DNA of 64,000 bases from Elgaria multicarinata webbii. Lineage: Eukaryota; Chordata; Lepidosauria; Squamata; Anguidae. The translations under genes were made by a program, and so were the position numbers. The notes beneath the pieces were generated by a model. It saw only the letters and a list, made by a program, of their open reading frames with translations. It was not told the origin of the DNA and did no database searches. Position 1 is the first letter of the stretch. Every line of letters starts with the position of its first letter. Location: NCBI RefSeq assembly GCF_023053635.1, contig NC_086178.1, forward strand, positions 37,432,726 to 37,496,725, read 5' to 3'. Positions 51,789 through 63,800 of this stretch are shown one piece after another.

Positions 51789-52720
51789 CAAACCGCAGGG
51801 AAGCCTGGCTTGGAAGCCGACCCGTCTCTTCCCGGGAGCAGGAGGCGGCACCCCGGCTGAAGCGCAACTTTCTAAGACCCGCCCTCTCGTCCTCCGTTAC
51901 TCGCTAAAGGTGCCTGCGAGGCTTCAGCCCCACCCCTTTCTCCTGGCCTCCTCCGCTGAGCCGCGAGCAGGTTGTGTACACACAGACCCGCCCGCCAATG
52001 GGAGGCTGGAGACGCCTGACTTCACGCGAACGTGCCGACCAATGGGCAGGCTCGGTTGCCAGACGCCGCCAAGCTTGTGCGGGGGAGACCGACAGAGAAA
52101 GAGCGAGCGCGCGAGCGAGCGGTTCTGACAGTGGCGGCTGTTGGGGCTGCTGTGGAGGGAGGGGGCGACGGTGCAGCCGCCGGCGCTGAGGTGGGTGAGG
52201 GCCGTTGCCGCCCTGAGGGAAACTTCTCCTTCCTGGGGTCTTTACCTGCCCCTGTGCCAATACCGTCCCCACATTCTCTTTCTTTTTTCCCCTCACGGAA
52301 GCCAGCGCCTCTGTTTTGGAGACCGTCGTTGCTTCGGTGAGGCCCAGCCCCTTTCCCTTCTCGGGTGGTCCTTGGCTGGGAAATGAGGAGAGGCCGCCTG
52401 GGTCTGTTACACGGCGACCCTCCGCCCCCACCCCACTTCCCCTTTCAGCGCGACCTGGGGTGGCCTTCTGCCGGCGAGAGGGGCGGCTTATCCCCGACGC
52501 TTCCGCGTCCCCTCCTCTTCCTCCAGCTTCGTGGATGTGCTTCCCCTGGCCGGTGGGGGTGCTCTCTTTCGACCCTGGCCGCCGCTTGAGACAGGCGCCT
52601 CCAGCTCTCCCCGCACGCACCTCCCGACCCTTCTCCCGTCGCGTTTCTTCTTCTTTGGAGGCGCTCATGCCGGCCCGACCGGCCGCCCCCACCCCGGTCA
52701 CCGCGCTGGGTGCGTGTTTG
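51789..52720 (+). promoter_or_regulatory. TFDP2: CpG island, probable TFDP2 promoter
   Basis: Very GC- and CpG-rich from about 51820 to 52720, in sharp contrast with its flanks. Two CCAAT boxes in the same orientation, at 51995-51999 and 52039-52043 (44 bases apart, each as CCAATGGG), fit NF-Y binding in a TATA-less promoter. TFDP2 follows GK5 in conserved amniote order, and a TFDP2 exon lies 8 kb downstream on the same strand. Open frames on both strands here are by-products of GC richness. Confidence 0.75.
52085..52190 (+). other. TFDP2: Possible non-coding first exon of TFDP2
   Basis: Downstream of the two CCAAT boxes a plausible donor, GCTGAG|GTGGGTGAGG, sits at 52190/52191. An exon ending here would carry only 5' untranslated sequence. 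Its start is a guess, and other donors exist (e.g. CTGG|GTGCGT near 52709). Transcript data would be needed to choose. Confidence 0.3.
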
Positions 52721-53234
52721 GATTAGCAGGGCCTCGGAAGCAGCGCTGCCTGCCTCGGTCGCGGGGGCCTTGGGCACCATTGCTGCGAGTTGGGAAGTGC
52801 GCACACAGGTCTGTCTCCCTGGGCCCCTCCGTAAACTGAGGGCTAAAACTAGAGTATTTCTTTACGGGGTTTGTAATCCGGAAGGGCTGTGATTCAAGGT
52901 GCACTATTGTACACATAACTAAGTTGCTTGTATAGGTTCCCGAGCTGGTAGGGTGAAGCCTCTTCTCTACCCACTCACCAACCTCTCCCACCAATATCCT
53001 CACCAACAAGCGTTGTTGCCCCCGCCTTGGGGCTTGAAGGTTTTGTTTACCCTGCTTCCCCAACTTCCTTTATTTTGCCGTGTGCCGACTTGCAACGGAA
53101 GTTGGGGTAATACGGGCTACTGCTTTAACTGCTGAAAGAGACTGATTCTAAACATGTCTGCTTGGGAATATGATCAACAGAGTTCAGCGTGGCGTGACTG
53201 AAGTATATTTAGGAAGGCAATCGTGTAGTCTGCT

Positions 53235-53305
53235 CTTACATACGTTTTACTCAGAAGTAAATCCCATTGAGCTCAGTGAAGCTTGATTCCTAGGTAAATG
53301 TAAGT
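53235..53305. repeat. Palindromic dispersed repeat copy
   Basis: TACGTTTTACTCAGAAGTAA ATCCCATTGAGCTCAGTGAA GC, then ATTCCTAGGTAAATG. Confidence 0.6.
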
Positions 53306-55335
53306 TTTTGATGACTGGCTTTCCTGAAATGTCATGCTGAGAGTATATGCTTACCCTTTACTGGCTAAGGTTAATCTTTGGCTTTTGTTGCCTAAAGAAA
53401 CACTGCAAAAAGTGTTTAAATGTTGGGTGTGTGCACTGGTCCTGAACTTGCACTGCATTCTGCACCTATTCCAATCCAATACCAACTTCCTATTTAGCAG
53501 GATAATTTGCAGTGTTCTTTGACCACAGTCCTATGTGACTGCATGCAGCAGAATTTCTTGTGGATTGGGGACGGGGGAATGATATTACTGTTTTAGCAGG
53601 AGCACACCTTGTTTTCTTAAAAACCACACACTTTTGATAAATGATGTATTATTTTTGTAGATTAGTAGTAATGAGTTCTAACTCCACTCTAGATAGCTTA
53701 ATTAATAAGCTTGAATAAAATTAATCGTGGTGAAGTAAAAATGGAAACATACTGTCCTAATGTGGAATTAGAAATCCATAAACCTCTACATTTGAGGTTT
53801 AGATGGCCAACAGGGTAGGGCCAGAAAAGGTGTGACTCTGGAGATGGCCAACAGGGGAGTTGTTACTTCTGGGAGCTTGGATGAGCAACTCAATATAGCC
53901 AATGGGAAGGGATGTCATTTGGAAGAGCACCTGGCCTTGGAGCCTTTTGCCTAACACACAAACCTCCCTCAAAACTACTATATATCACCTCTCTCCACAA
54001 TTTAACAGTATATGAAATTGCAGGCTGGGTTTACAAAACAAGAAACATAGCATAAACAACCCTTGATGCAAAATACTCCAATGCAGGAGTACAGCAAATT
54101 TACTATCATCTCTTACATACAATTAAACATACCTGCACAATCTAACCAACTTATTTCACCAAGCCAAAGCACTGCTATCCAGTTTTTAAATGAAAATCTA
54201 GAAAAGGATGAAATTGTAGTGAAGTCATGCCTTTAGCTAGAAATTCTTGTGTGTGGGTGTGTTGGATGCTAAGGATACACTGGGAGATGCAGGCAGACTT
54301 GGAAGAGAACAACCATGATCCATCCCCAGGCAGATGTCATTGTTTGTTGCTAGCCTAGGTAGGACATACATGGTATTGAGTGGTCAGGATTGACATTTTG
54401 GCTTCCCAGATATACAAGGTGTGAAGATAGAAGTGACCCTTATTATGGTAAATGCTGTAGTGTGTTTGTATATTAATTAAAATATATATCTTAAATAACT
54501 CTAGATTCTAAATTCAATTGTGATTGAAAATTGTTGACCAATTTACAAAAGAGAGCTTTAGAGAAAATATTCAAGTTTATACTAGGTTTTTCATTTCACT
54601 TTCAACAGAAATTGGATAGATTAAATCCTTATGCTTCAGTTTTATTCTCGGCTGGAAACCCTTTGGTAACAATTACCAGCACAAGAGAAAAAGACTATAC
54701 TTTGACATTGATTTTAAGAGTTCTTTTGTCTGAAGCAGACGAGGTCATGACAGATGGGGGTCACACTGGCTGGCTTTTTGAGCTGTTTAAATCTGTTTGT
54801 AAGACTGGAAACTTGCCAAATGTTAGTATTTCCTGAAGAGGTCAGTGACAAAGATAACTGAGTTTTACAGACTTTCTTGAAACAATTTTTTTCATGAGAA
54901 ATATCTCTTGGCAATATCTCATAGCAATTTGTCATGACAGATCATTTTAAATATTTAAAGATCTTTAAAATGCTGAAGTTCAGAAACTTCAGTGAATTTA
55001 TTAGAAATTACTAGCAGGTAGCATAGCAATTTGTCTATTTGCCTTTAAACTAAATCAGTAGAAGTAACTGTTCTTTGATCCTCATCTGAAAAATGTTTAA
55101 ACATGTTTGTGTACATGCACACACATATATGCAGATATATATACACTTTCTGCCACAAAATGCTGTTTACTCTGTAGTGCAAATTCTTTCTGCCCTTTAT
55201 TAATATTTTGTTCCGTTTTTTCAGTGTATGGTTTCTGCTAATGTAATGGCTCTGTTCACTTATGAAGATAAATGTGTCTGCCCTTTTTTCTTTTCATATC
55301 ATTTTGGTGTATGTCCTTTGAGCTGAGAAGGGGTT

Positions 55336-55392
55336 TTATTTATTTATTATTGCATTTCTATACCGCCCAATAGCCGAAGCTCTGAGCGGTTA
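55336..55392 (-). mobile_element. L2 LINE 3' tail
   Basis: TTTATTTATTATTGCATTTC TATACCGCCCAATAGCCGAA GCTCTGAGCGG. Confidence 0.7.
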
Positions 55393-55744
55393 TGGTTTTG
55401 AACTTCCCTTACTGTGTTTCCTTCACTAATAACCAATTTGTGGTTGCAGGGATTGTACTACTATAAATAATAAGCTATCTGGTACCTTGTTTTAGTTTAG
55501 CTAAGAACTATGGAAGACCAAGATTGTGGAATTGTGCCCTCAAAGTTTGGTCAGACAGACTGGAATTGTAGCTTTATGTTGCAATCTAGAAATTCCAGGA
55601 CTCTCACTATACCTTCCCTTTATCACTGTTAGCTACTCCTTGCTTGGGAGGTTCCCTTTAAAGTTTAATAGCTTTTCTTTTCCCATCAAGCATTAGAGAA
55701 AACCACAATTAAAGATGGAATAAGGCAATGTCTGCCAATGTGCC

Positions 55745-56700
55745 AAGAACATAACAGTTCTTCTTTGTGGGCTCTGCTCCATTCAGGAAACTTCTGTAGC
55801 TGAGGATTTTTTTGCAGTAACTTTTCTACAAATGTGTCTGCTGTGAGAGTCAACTGTCGCCCACAGAAGGGCAATCCCTGTGTCTTTTCTGCCTCTGGGA
55901 AGGACCTAAGATGTACATTACCAGGCTTTTATAAAACAAGCCAGGTATAACTGCTCAAACACTTCCTTTGGAAGAGAGCTCTTGAAGCACTGGATTTACT
56001 TGCAATAGATATGACATAGCTCTTGACTGGCCTTCCTGAGGAAATGTCAAAGATTCTCTCCACTCAAAAGCATTGGGGCCTACTTCCCCTTCTAGCCAAG
56101 CCCTATATAGACCCACCCTCATAGTCATTGACAAAATAGCTAAGAAGCTCTCCAAGAGGGTCAGAGCTCAAAATAGGAGGAATCAAAGTTTTCTCTTCTG
56201 AACCTAAGATGAAAAAGAAGGAGGTGAAGCAGACTGCTGACTCAGCACAGTATGACTGTGCCCCTGGTCATACCCACTCCACTGCCACTATTGAACTTGC
56301 CAATACCAAGCTGGTGCTAAGGACCAGCACAAGATACTGATTGTGTCTAAGTCAGAATAGAAATTAAAAACACATCACTGGTTCCAACATCAGTGCAATA
56401 GGCTGATGGCCATTGGAATCGATCTCTGCCCCACCTGCTTAGAGAGGAGTATTATTATGATCACCCATGCTACCTTAGGGAGATTTTTCTGTACTGAACT
56501 GCACTATCAGCCACCATGTCAAGACCTCCTGATGAGGGCTTGTTTTTTTGCAGCTGCCACTGGTGCTCTTGTTGCATTTACTGCCTATGGCAATTTGGTC
56601 AATTCTAACATCGGTCCCAATGTTGTCAACTCTGCTTGTCCCTGCCCCAGTCATGCTACAAACTCTAGCCATATATTTTACAGAATATATTGGATACTCT
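55745..56700 (+). mobile_element. Old, decayed DIRS-type fossil (left end and gag-like region)
   Basis: 55755-55805 (CAGTTCTTCTTTGTGGGCTC ... AACTTCTGTAGCTGAGG) resembles the left terminus of the DIRS element at 6736. Near 55834 the plus strand reads KCVCCESQLSPTEGQSLCLF CL, like the KCVKCGAKLPPTDGYSLCVL CL start of that element's gag region. The expected CpGs are largely TG/CA, a sign of age. The copy is badly broken; only the first part of the element is recognisable and no polymerase or recombinase is seen. Confidence 0.6.
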
Positions 56701-58554
56701 TTACCTTTAGCAGCTGTTTAAAATTCAACTCAGTGCATAGTATAAAAATGAATCATTCCTGGAAAATGAACATTGGAAAACTGCAGTATGTTGGGGGAGA
56801 GGGTGACTATACTTTGTCACTTAAAATGGAATATGTCAACTGTTTTCCTTAATAGTTGTGAGCTAAGCCAGTGATTGTGAATGAAAGGTACTGTTTATGC
56901 CTCTGTCAAGAAAAATTACTCAAAATATAGAAACCCAAAGACTTTTTATTTTAAATGGACAAAGTGTTTTGCCACTTGCTAATTGAATGAGAAGGCATGA
57001 ACATAGGAAAAGGATAATTAACAGGCACTATGTTAAAAGTAGGTTACATTGAATTTATGATCAATGTAACTTCATAAGCAAACTTCACTAGTTTAATTAA
57101 ACCACAGTTTGCCACTGTAATGTGCAAATGTCTGTTTTGCATTATGGTTGCAGTAATTTCCTTGGATTATCTAAATTAGCCTTTGGCTTTGCTAAATGAG
57201 AGTCAAAGGCATAATAGTGGGAGACCGGGGGAGTGGAGGAGCTTTTGTTAGGGTCAGATGGTTAACATTGACTGTACAACGGTGGTTTCAATATACTTAC
57301 AACATTTATTGAATACATTAGTCTACACAAATAAAACCTCTTCTTTCTTAATCCAGGTGATTGTGTTGGATCTTATGCTGGAGTTCTGTTACATTGAACT
57401 TATGATCTTCCTGTAATTTCATGGCAAAAGATTGGTAACCTAAATAAAGAACTGATCTTGCATCACAATCAAATGAGCACAGAATTTTGACACTGAAAAA
57501 TAGCCTTCCAGAATGGATCACACATCTTTCGTAAATAGCAAAGAAGCAAGAAAAACAGAAAACCTGTGAAAGGTAAATAGATCTAGTTTTTAACAACTTC
57601 TGGAACTGTCTGTAAGAGTGCTTTTGTTCAATTACTCATGTAGCTAGTAATGTTTGTAGATACTAAAGTATGATATTTTTGTTATTTCTTTATTATCAAA
57701 GAAAATTCTTGAATATTGTTCAAAGGCAATCTGAGTAAAATTGCTATAAAATTTGAAGTGAGAACTAAGAAGGGCCTATAGTCAAATTGCAATAAATAGA
57801 ATAAAAGTCAGGAGAAGATCCAACCTACTGTTTGACCTTGTATATTAAATAGAGAAATAACTTCACAATGTGTTGGGCTGTTTAATGTATTTTTAATTGC
57901 TTCACCAGGAGGATAAAACTTGATGCTTTAATTTAAAAAAAGGGATTTATTAATTTAAAACTGATTATTTTTTGTTTTTTAAAAATCATAAAATACTAAA
58001 TTTCTCTGTAATTTAAAAATGACATAGTAACAATTAAATTTCATCATAAACATGCTAAACCTACACTTACAGTCTCATAAAACTGAAGGTACCTACCAAT
58101 CAAACATATGCATAAATTTCAGTTTTTATGTCATGAAAATGTCTTTATCCGGCCTAACTACCAACTCTTGCGTTTTTGAAAATTCTGGGTTTTCTGTTTC
58201 TCTGACTAAAGTCACATGTGCAAAACACAGACTAAATAAGATTGTTGTTCTGTGTTTATATGGTGGCGAAGCTGGGCAAAGCAAGGTAGAGGAATAAAGA
58301 GAGAGAGAGACAATAATTATAGCAGGGTGGATAAAATCAGTGCTTTAATATATTTTTTTAATGGATTAAAAAAATTCTAAGGAGATTTTTTTCCAGCTCA
58401 GTAACTAGCAAACCTTCCTTTGGCCTATCAGTCATGGGCATTTTATTTTAGTTTGCTACTTCATTTTTTGTGAAGACAAGTCTGGGCCAAGACAGAGCAA
58501 GCAATACTGGAAAGAAAAAGAAGACAAAACTGACCAATGTGTATCTTCCTGTAT

Positions 58555-58640
58555 TCTCATACTTTACCTGGGAGTAAGCCCCATTGAACTCCATGGAACT
58601 TATTTATGAGGAGACATGCATAGGATTGTGCTCTTAACTT
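58555..58640. repeat. Palindromic dispersed repeat copy
   Basis: ACTTTACCTGGGAGTAAGCC CCATTGAACTCCATGGAACT T, then GACATGCATAGGATTGTGCT. Both arms are present. Confidence 0.6.
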
Positions 58641-58676
58641 CAAACTTTCATGGGTACTGGTCACTGGTCATAGGTT

Positions 58677-58727
58677 TTGTAAACCGCCCAGACAGCTTCA
58701 GCTATAGGGTGGTATACAAATATAAGA

Positions 58728-58772
<45 letters not shown>
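58677..58772 (+). mobile_element. L2 LINE 3' tail with (AAT)n
   Basis: GTAAACCGCCCAGACAGCTT CAGCTATAGGGTGGTATAC followed by an AAT repeat of about 14 units (58730-58771). Confidence 0.75.
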
Positions 58773-58773
<1 letters not shown>

Positions 58774-58879
58774 CCCTATATAGGAATATTTTAGAGCCAT
58801 TCCCTCAATAGGTAAAAAGGAAAGCATACAAAATACTGTTATTGCTTCTTTTAAATTTTGTTTTAACTGTTTTTATTTT

Positions 58880-58955
58880 CATTTTACCTTCTACACCGCT
58901 CCGAAATTTTTCAATGGGGAGCGGTATATAAATATTCTAAATAAATAAATAAAGA
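58880..58955 (+). mobile_element. L2 LINE 3' tail
   Basis: CTACACCGCTCCGAAATTTT TCAATGGGGAGCGGTATATA AATATTC and AAATA repeats: same tail type as the antisense L2 at 44567. Confidence 0.75.
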
Positions 58956-59599
58956 GATCCATAGCCTGTTTGTCAGGATGAAACAGTGTAAATAATACTT
59001 TATTTAGTTGTAAATTGATAAGACTTAATGATCACATTTGCACCATCAGGAAATATATGAAAAAGTTCCAATTGAGAACTATTTAAGTCAGTGGTTTAAT
59101 TCAACCTTTTTTTCTTGCTGACTTAAATCATAATTTAAATCAGGGATTTAAATTGCTTTGATTTAAATCAACCCATCCTGGCTTCCAGCCATTATATAAC
59201 TGGGTAAGGAACCACATATGCAAAGGGGCTCTGTCCATGCTCCACTTCCTCAATCTAACTGCTAGACCTGTATACACATAGCCCTGGTCAGATAATCAGT
59301 GATTATCAGATAATCAGTTTAAACTGAGGGGCTGGAATCAGTCCTTCCAAACAGCTGACTGGCACAATCATGGATTATTGGATGGGGCCTTTGCATACAC
59401 AGCTGCAGCTCCTGCACTGATATGTAGGTGTGTTAGCGGCTCTGGGTTCATCAAATCAAGAGTCCTCTTACTCTGATTTAGAAAAGAAGGATGTTTGGGG
59501 GTAGGTAAGGTTTGTGTTTAAACATTGTATGATGTTGGAAGGGTTTTTCCTCTGTAACTTTACCTCTAATTCCAAAAGAAAATTTCCCAAATCTGTATC

Positions 59600-59760
59600 A
59601 CCATAATACCTTTATTAGGCCAACTCAAAAGGTCACAAAATAGTATGCAAGCTTTCAGGTTCTCCAGAACTCTTCATCTAGCAAGATGGAAGAGTTCTGG
59701 GGAACTTGAAACCTTGCACAGTATTTTGCAACCTTTGAGTCATCCTAATAAAGGTATTAC
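59600..59760. repeat. Near-perfect hairpin repeat, two 80-bp arms
   Basis: 59600-59680 and 59681-59760 are inverted complements with almost no loop (ATACCTTTATTAGG pairs with CCTAATAAAGGTAT, and CCAGAACTCTTC with GAAGAGTTCTGG). By eye roughly five in six positions pair. Non-coding; class unknown. Confidence 0.75.
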
Positions 59761-60429
59761 AGTGAAGATGGATGTTGGATTTTTTTTCTTTTGGTCAACA
59801 TGGCATTTAGTTTCTAATGGAAGCAAGAGTGGGTCCACTTCTCATGAGAGTACTTGCTTAGAATTGATAAGTAAAGCAGTAATTATTGTTTGAACTATGT
59901 TTGTAGAAAATAAAAAACATTGAGGCAAACCTTTGGATTAAGACCATCTGTAAGCTTTCAAACTTTCACATCTCTTCTGAAGCTTTATCGTTTCCACCAT
60001 GCATTTTATGCCTTGAATGGGAAGAAGAAAAATTTCACGTGTATGCAGATGACTAGAATCTCGTTACCCTACATTGCCATTTCAAGCAGTAGGAGTTGTA
60101 ACAAAGTTCCTCCAGGAGATTGCTTCAGTAGAGTTAAATTCTCCCAAGGCGTATGAATACATGAGTGTTCTATTGTCCCATGAGCTGTTTTCTAATAGAG
60201 GCAAAAGAGTATATGTTCTGCCACCCCAAACAGCACTGATCCAGTGCTTACTTTCCTCTTCCCTCCACATTCCTTTTTCCTTTCTGTCATGTCCATTAGG
60301 TTGTGAACCTGTGGGCAAGAATTATTATTTTTGCTTCTATACCACTCTTAATTTGTTTAAGACACTTTTACATAAGACAATGCTCATTTGTGTTATGGTT
60401 TTGAGCCATTATGATACAATTGCTAGTGT

Positions 60430-60575
60430 TGGGTGTTAATGTGGAGAAATTATGTTTGCATCTCTGCTCTGCTGTGAATCTCATTGGCTTGTCTTAGGCA
60501 CATCACTATATCTGCATAACCTAACTCAGAGTTGTGAGGATAGACTGGAAGGAAACTAGGCTATAAATTAAATAA
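60430..60575 (+). mobile_element. Degenerate SINE copy
   Basis: GCCTCTGCTCTGCTGTGAATCTC-like head, then CATCACTATATCTGCATAAC CTAACTCAGAGTTGTGAGGA TAGACTGGAAGGAAACTAGG, the 3' body of the tRNA-derived SINE at 21816. Poorly preserved. Confidence 0.45.
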
Positions 60576-60715
60576 TGTATTTCTCATGTGTTGGCGCACG
60601 TTTGTTTGTCTGGTGAGCAATAGCATTGCCATTGGCATGCTATGAGACAAAATGGTTTGTGTAGCCATGTGGTTTTCTATGTAAGTGAATAATGTTTGTG
60701 ATTTTCCTTTTCAAG

Positions 60716-60826
60716 AAGTATTTTTCCATAATTGTACTCCCAGAGTCTACAACCAACTTGCCAACTAAGAGTTTGCCAAATACATTGACATTAACACCGA
60801 TCAATGTGAATGTTGCACCCCAAATG
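60716..60826 (+). CDS. TFDP2: TFDP2 coding exon (transcription factor DP-2, N-terminal part)
   Basis: 111 bp from TTTTCAAG|AAGTAT to CAAATG|GTAAGT, 37 codons, phase 0 on both sides. Reads KYFSIIVLPESTTNLPTKSL PNTLTLTPINVNVAPQM, aligning with human TFDP2 KGNISFVAFPVSNTNSPTKI LPKTLGPINVNVGPQM. TFDP2 is the DP partner that forms DNA-binding dimers with E2F factors in the nucleus and controls cell-cycle genes. This exon precedes the DNA-binding domain, whose exons are not in the window. The final ATG codon corresponds to the start of the shorter human isoform (MIISTPQ...). Acceptor choice (60716 rather than 60719) is inferred from the human K. Confidence 0.85.
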
Positions 60827-63800
60827 GTAAGTAGTGATGCTTTTAACCGCTTTACATTGTAGAAACACAAGGCAGATTTTCTGTTTATCTGATAAGTAGT
60901 TAAAGGTCTGCCAGGAACCCTGTATTAGTTATGAATGTCCTGCTTTTAGACATTTTGGTCTATTTTATGGTGACGACAAGTTAGTGATGCTCTTATACAA
61001 TCTGTGGATAAGTAATTGCAGTAAACTAATGAGTTGAGGTGGGAAAAGTAGTGATAGGTACTGCTATTATAACATTTAGGATTCTGAAGAAAACACCAGA
61101 ACTGATCCTTTATAGATCACAGATTTCTAGGTATGGTCTGTAGAAATGTTATTTTGAAAGCAACGGTATAACTGCTATTATTAATACATGTAGTTCTGTT
61201 GATGTTCTTGAATAGTACTGACTTGTTGTGCAGTTGTACTAAGTAGTTAAACTGAGAACAGTTGCACAATGTTTTCCACTACACCCTTGCAATCATTTCC
61301 TTGCCTAGTGTAAACACATACCCATTGTATACTTGATTCTTGGCAAAAATCACACTTGTGACAAATAGATGCTATTTGTTTAGCTCCAGTGGTAGTAAAA
61401 AAGAAAAAAAGCCCAAATATACATATGGTTTCTTGGAAAATTACCTTGCCTTTCTCTCCCACTGAACACTTTTTTTGCTAGTTAAATAATAGAGCAAAAG
61501 ATTGATCTTATGTCTACACTGCAGTTCTCTGTACTTAGAATATTTTTCTTATGATGGTGGAAGCAGTTTTTCGCTATCAGTATTTTTAGCACCTGTCTCT
61601 GAAGGCATAAATAAGGGTGATATGGTGTAGAACAAAAATGCCTGTATCCTATTCTTAAATGTATTGCCTATGATCCAGAGTCCCATATATCCTGCTTGAT
61701 CATAGAGACCATCTTTGCCTTTATGTGACCGTCCTATTAATTTCAATCTAACATAAATATGTGTATATAAGGGGTCAACAATCTTCTGTGCATGGAGGAC
61801 CACATGGAAGGCTAGGGAATCATTTGGAGGCTCACACTGATAGGCAGGACCCAGTCAACTGGCCCCATGCATACGTTCATCCCCCCCCCCACCACCAAAA
61901 GGCATAGGTACACACTGGTGTGTGCTCTCAGCCTGCACACTGACACTTCCCCTCCCCATCTGTGCATGTGGGAATGCTCTTCTCCCTGCATGCTGAGATC
62001 CTGGTGTCACTTCCCCCTCCCCCAACCCCTATTGCCAAGCTGGGAATAGCTGAGTGCGAGGCTTATGGGGAAATGACCTGAGTGGGGAGGGAGAAAAGGT
62101 CTGGGCTGCAAGGAAGGCTTTCCAGGGCCATAGAAGTATAAAAGTGTTTGTGGCCTAAAAGTATAAAATACAGTTGCTTAACTGCATTTAATAGGAGAAG
62201 CAGATAACATTATTTAGAGGTTTGATGTGCAATCTTTAAAATGCATTTGATTTTATATTGATTAACTTACACTTTATTGTTTGGCAACTCACAAGCTGCT
62301 TGTCTGTATTTTGACTTATCAAAGTGTTTTCTCAGACTACCTATGATATAGGCCTCTGAAATCTACCTTAAGGACATGTTAATGCTAAAGTACATTTGAC
62401 ATCCTTATTCGTTTATTTTTAATAAATATTAGGAAGTGATTATTTGTGCTGTTGATAATTCTGAAAAGTCTGATTAGGTATCAAAGTAAGGTATCATTTT
62501 CTCCTATAGTTCACATGACTGGGTTAACACAATACGACAACCCACTCAGCAAGAGCAGCAGAAACCCCTGCTGCTCTGGATGAGCACAATCACCCTTCAC
62601 AATTGCAGCCAAGCCATTTCCAGTGCCCCTTTCCCCTTGCCAGCAACAGACCTTCCAACCATGCAAAAACAGCACTTTAGAGGGGCTATCACTGCCCCCC
62701 TTCATCCCACAATCCCCTTGTTTCCACTCTGTCTGCAATCCTGATTGCAGTTGCAGCCCTTTCTTTCCTTTTTCATTTTATCGGTTAGCTGCTGTTGCAC
62801 TATTCTGGCTGTCTAAAATAGAGAGATTTGACTTAGCAAGGTTATCCACAGGGTTTAAGGGCTTCCCCCAAGGTTCCCCTGACTTTGGGGTTCCCCTGCT
62901 TAGAATCCCCATTTATCTGAATCCCTAGCAACTGTTTTTCATGATCCCCCCCCACTTCCCTTTTTTTAATTGATTGCACTTTAACCACTCTTAAAATGAT
63001 AGGGAGTGAAAAATGGGGAGACATGTGGGGCACAACGAAAAATGGTTGCTCAGGACACGGGCAAGTGGGATTCAAAGCAGGGGACACCGTTTTTTCAGAG
63101 GAAAGGAACTGCTCCCTTCACCAATTTATTTACTTATTTTTAATTCATGTCACTCTATCGAGTTCTGCTAGAGTGACTGACAGCAGCCAGGATCATCGTG
63201 TTCTTGTTAAAAATCCCCAGTAACAACAACGGTAATAATAATGGTAGTAAATGATTATTATTATTTTTAAAAAATCGTTTTGTTCACAAACGGATGTACT
63301 TCTGTGTGCCTATGGAGTCTCATTAGTATGTTGAGCAACCACAACCTTATTTGCGGTGGCCCCATTTCGCTTCCAGAGTGATAGGTGTTCAACCACTTGT
63401 GTGGTCCCGCGTATAGACACTTTTCAGCCAGTATAACACAAGCCTCTCTTTAAATCCAACAACTTTATTAAACTATCTTCTTTAACAATAAAGAATAGCA
63501 ACTTACATTCCACCAGAAACTAAAGAAGTAATCTAGGGAGAAATAAGTACAGGATGTTGAATAAAAAGAGGTTGAGGCCTGGTAAAAAGGCGTTTGCTCA
63601 GCCAGGTCGTCTGCGCCTCTTGCCTCTTTGCTGTCTAGGCCTAAACTGAGGAAAAATCTCCCGCCCAAAGGCAACTCTTTACTAATCCATTCTAGACTGC
63701 TAGATTTCAGTCACAGCAGGCTTGGCTAGCAGATCCTTGATCTCTCTGCTTTAAAGAGCTGGGGACAACACAACCTGAGTGAGTGTTTTTCTGTGTATGT

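Larger units (their letters stand above)
58323..59180. mobile_element. Non-autonomous element with CAGGGTGGAT...CCATCCTG ends
   Basis: The left end CAGGGTGGATAAAATCAGTG and the right end GATTTAAATCAACCCATCCT G are complementary at their tips, with repeated GATTTAAATCA blocks at 59110-59170. This pattern is familiar from reptile genomes. The interior carries a palindromic repeat and two LINE tails, which look like later insertions. No clear target duplication was seen, so the superfamily is open. Confidence 0.5.
52721..60715 (+). other. Probable TFDP2 first intron(s)
   Basis: AT-rich with scattered repeats: palindromic repeats at 53235-53305 and 58555-58640, an L2 tail at 55336-55392, a decayed DIRS relative at 55745-56700, a CAGGGTGG element at 58323-59180 and a hairpin repeat at 59600-59760. 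I could not find the expected upstream TFDP2 exon (human MTAKNVG start). It may be diverged or absent from this interval. 52900-53230, 53310-55330 and 56700-58320 hold nothing I recognise. Confidence 0.5.

Noticed and set aside
51904-52701. 265-codon open frame on the minus strand, and overlapping frames on the plus strand
   Set aside because: It lies in a CpG island, where stop codons are rare by composition. It is low-complexity (R/G/P/A-rich) with no family motif and overlaps the probable promoter.
54531-54836. 101-codon frame
   Set aside because: No recognisable motif, no splice context and no conservation argument; consistent with chance.
56406-56852. 148-codon frame
   Set aside because: It overlaps the decayed DIRS-like region and untitled AT-rich DNA; no domain recognised.
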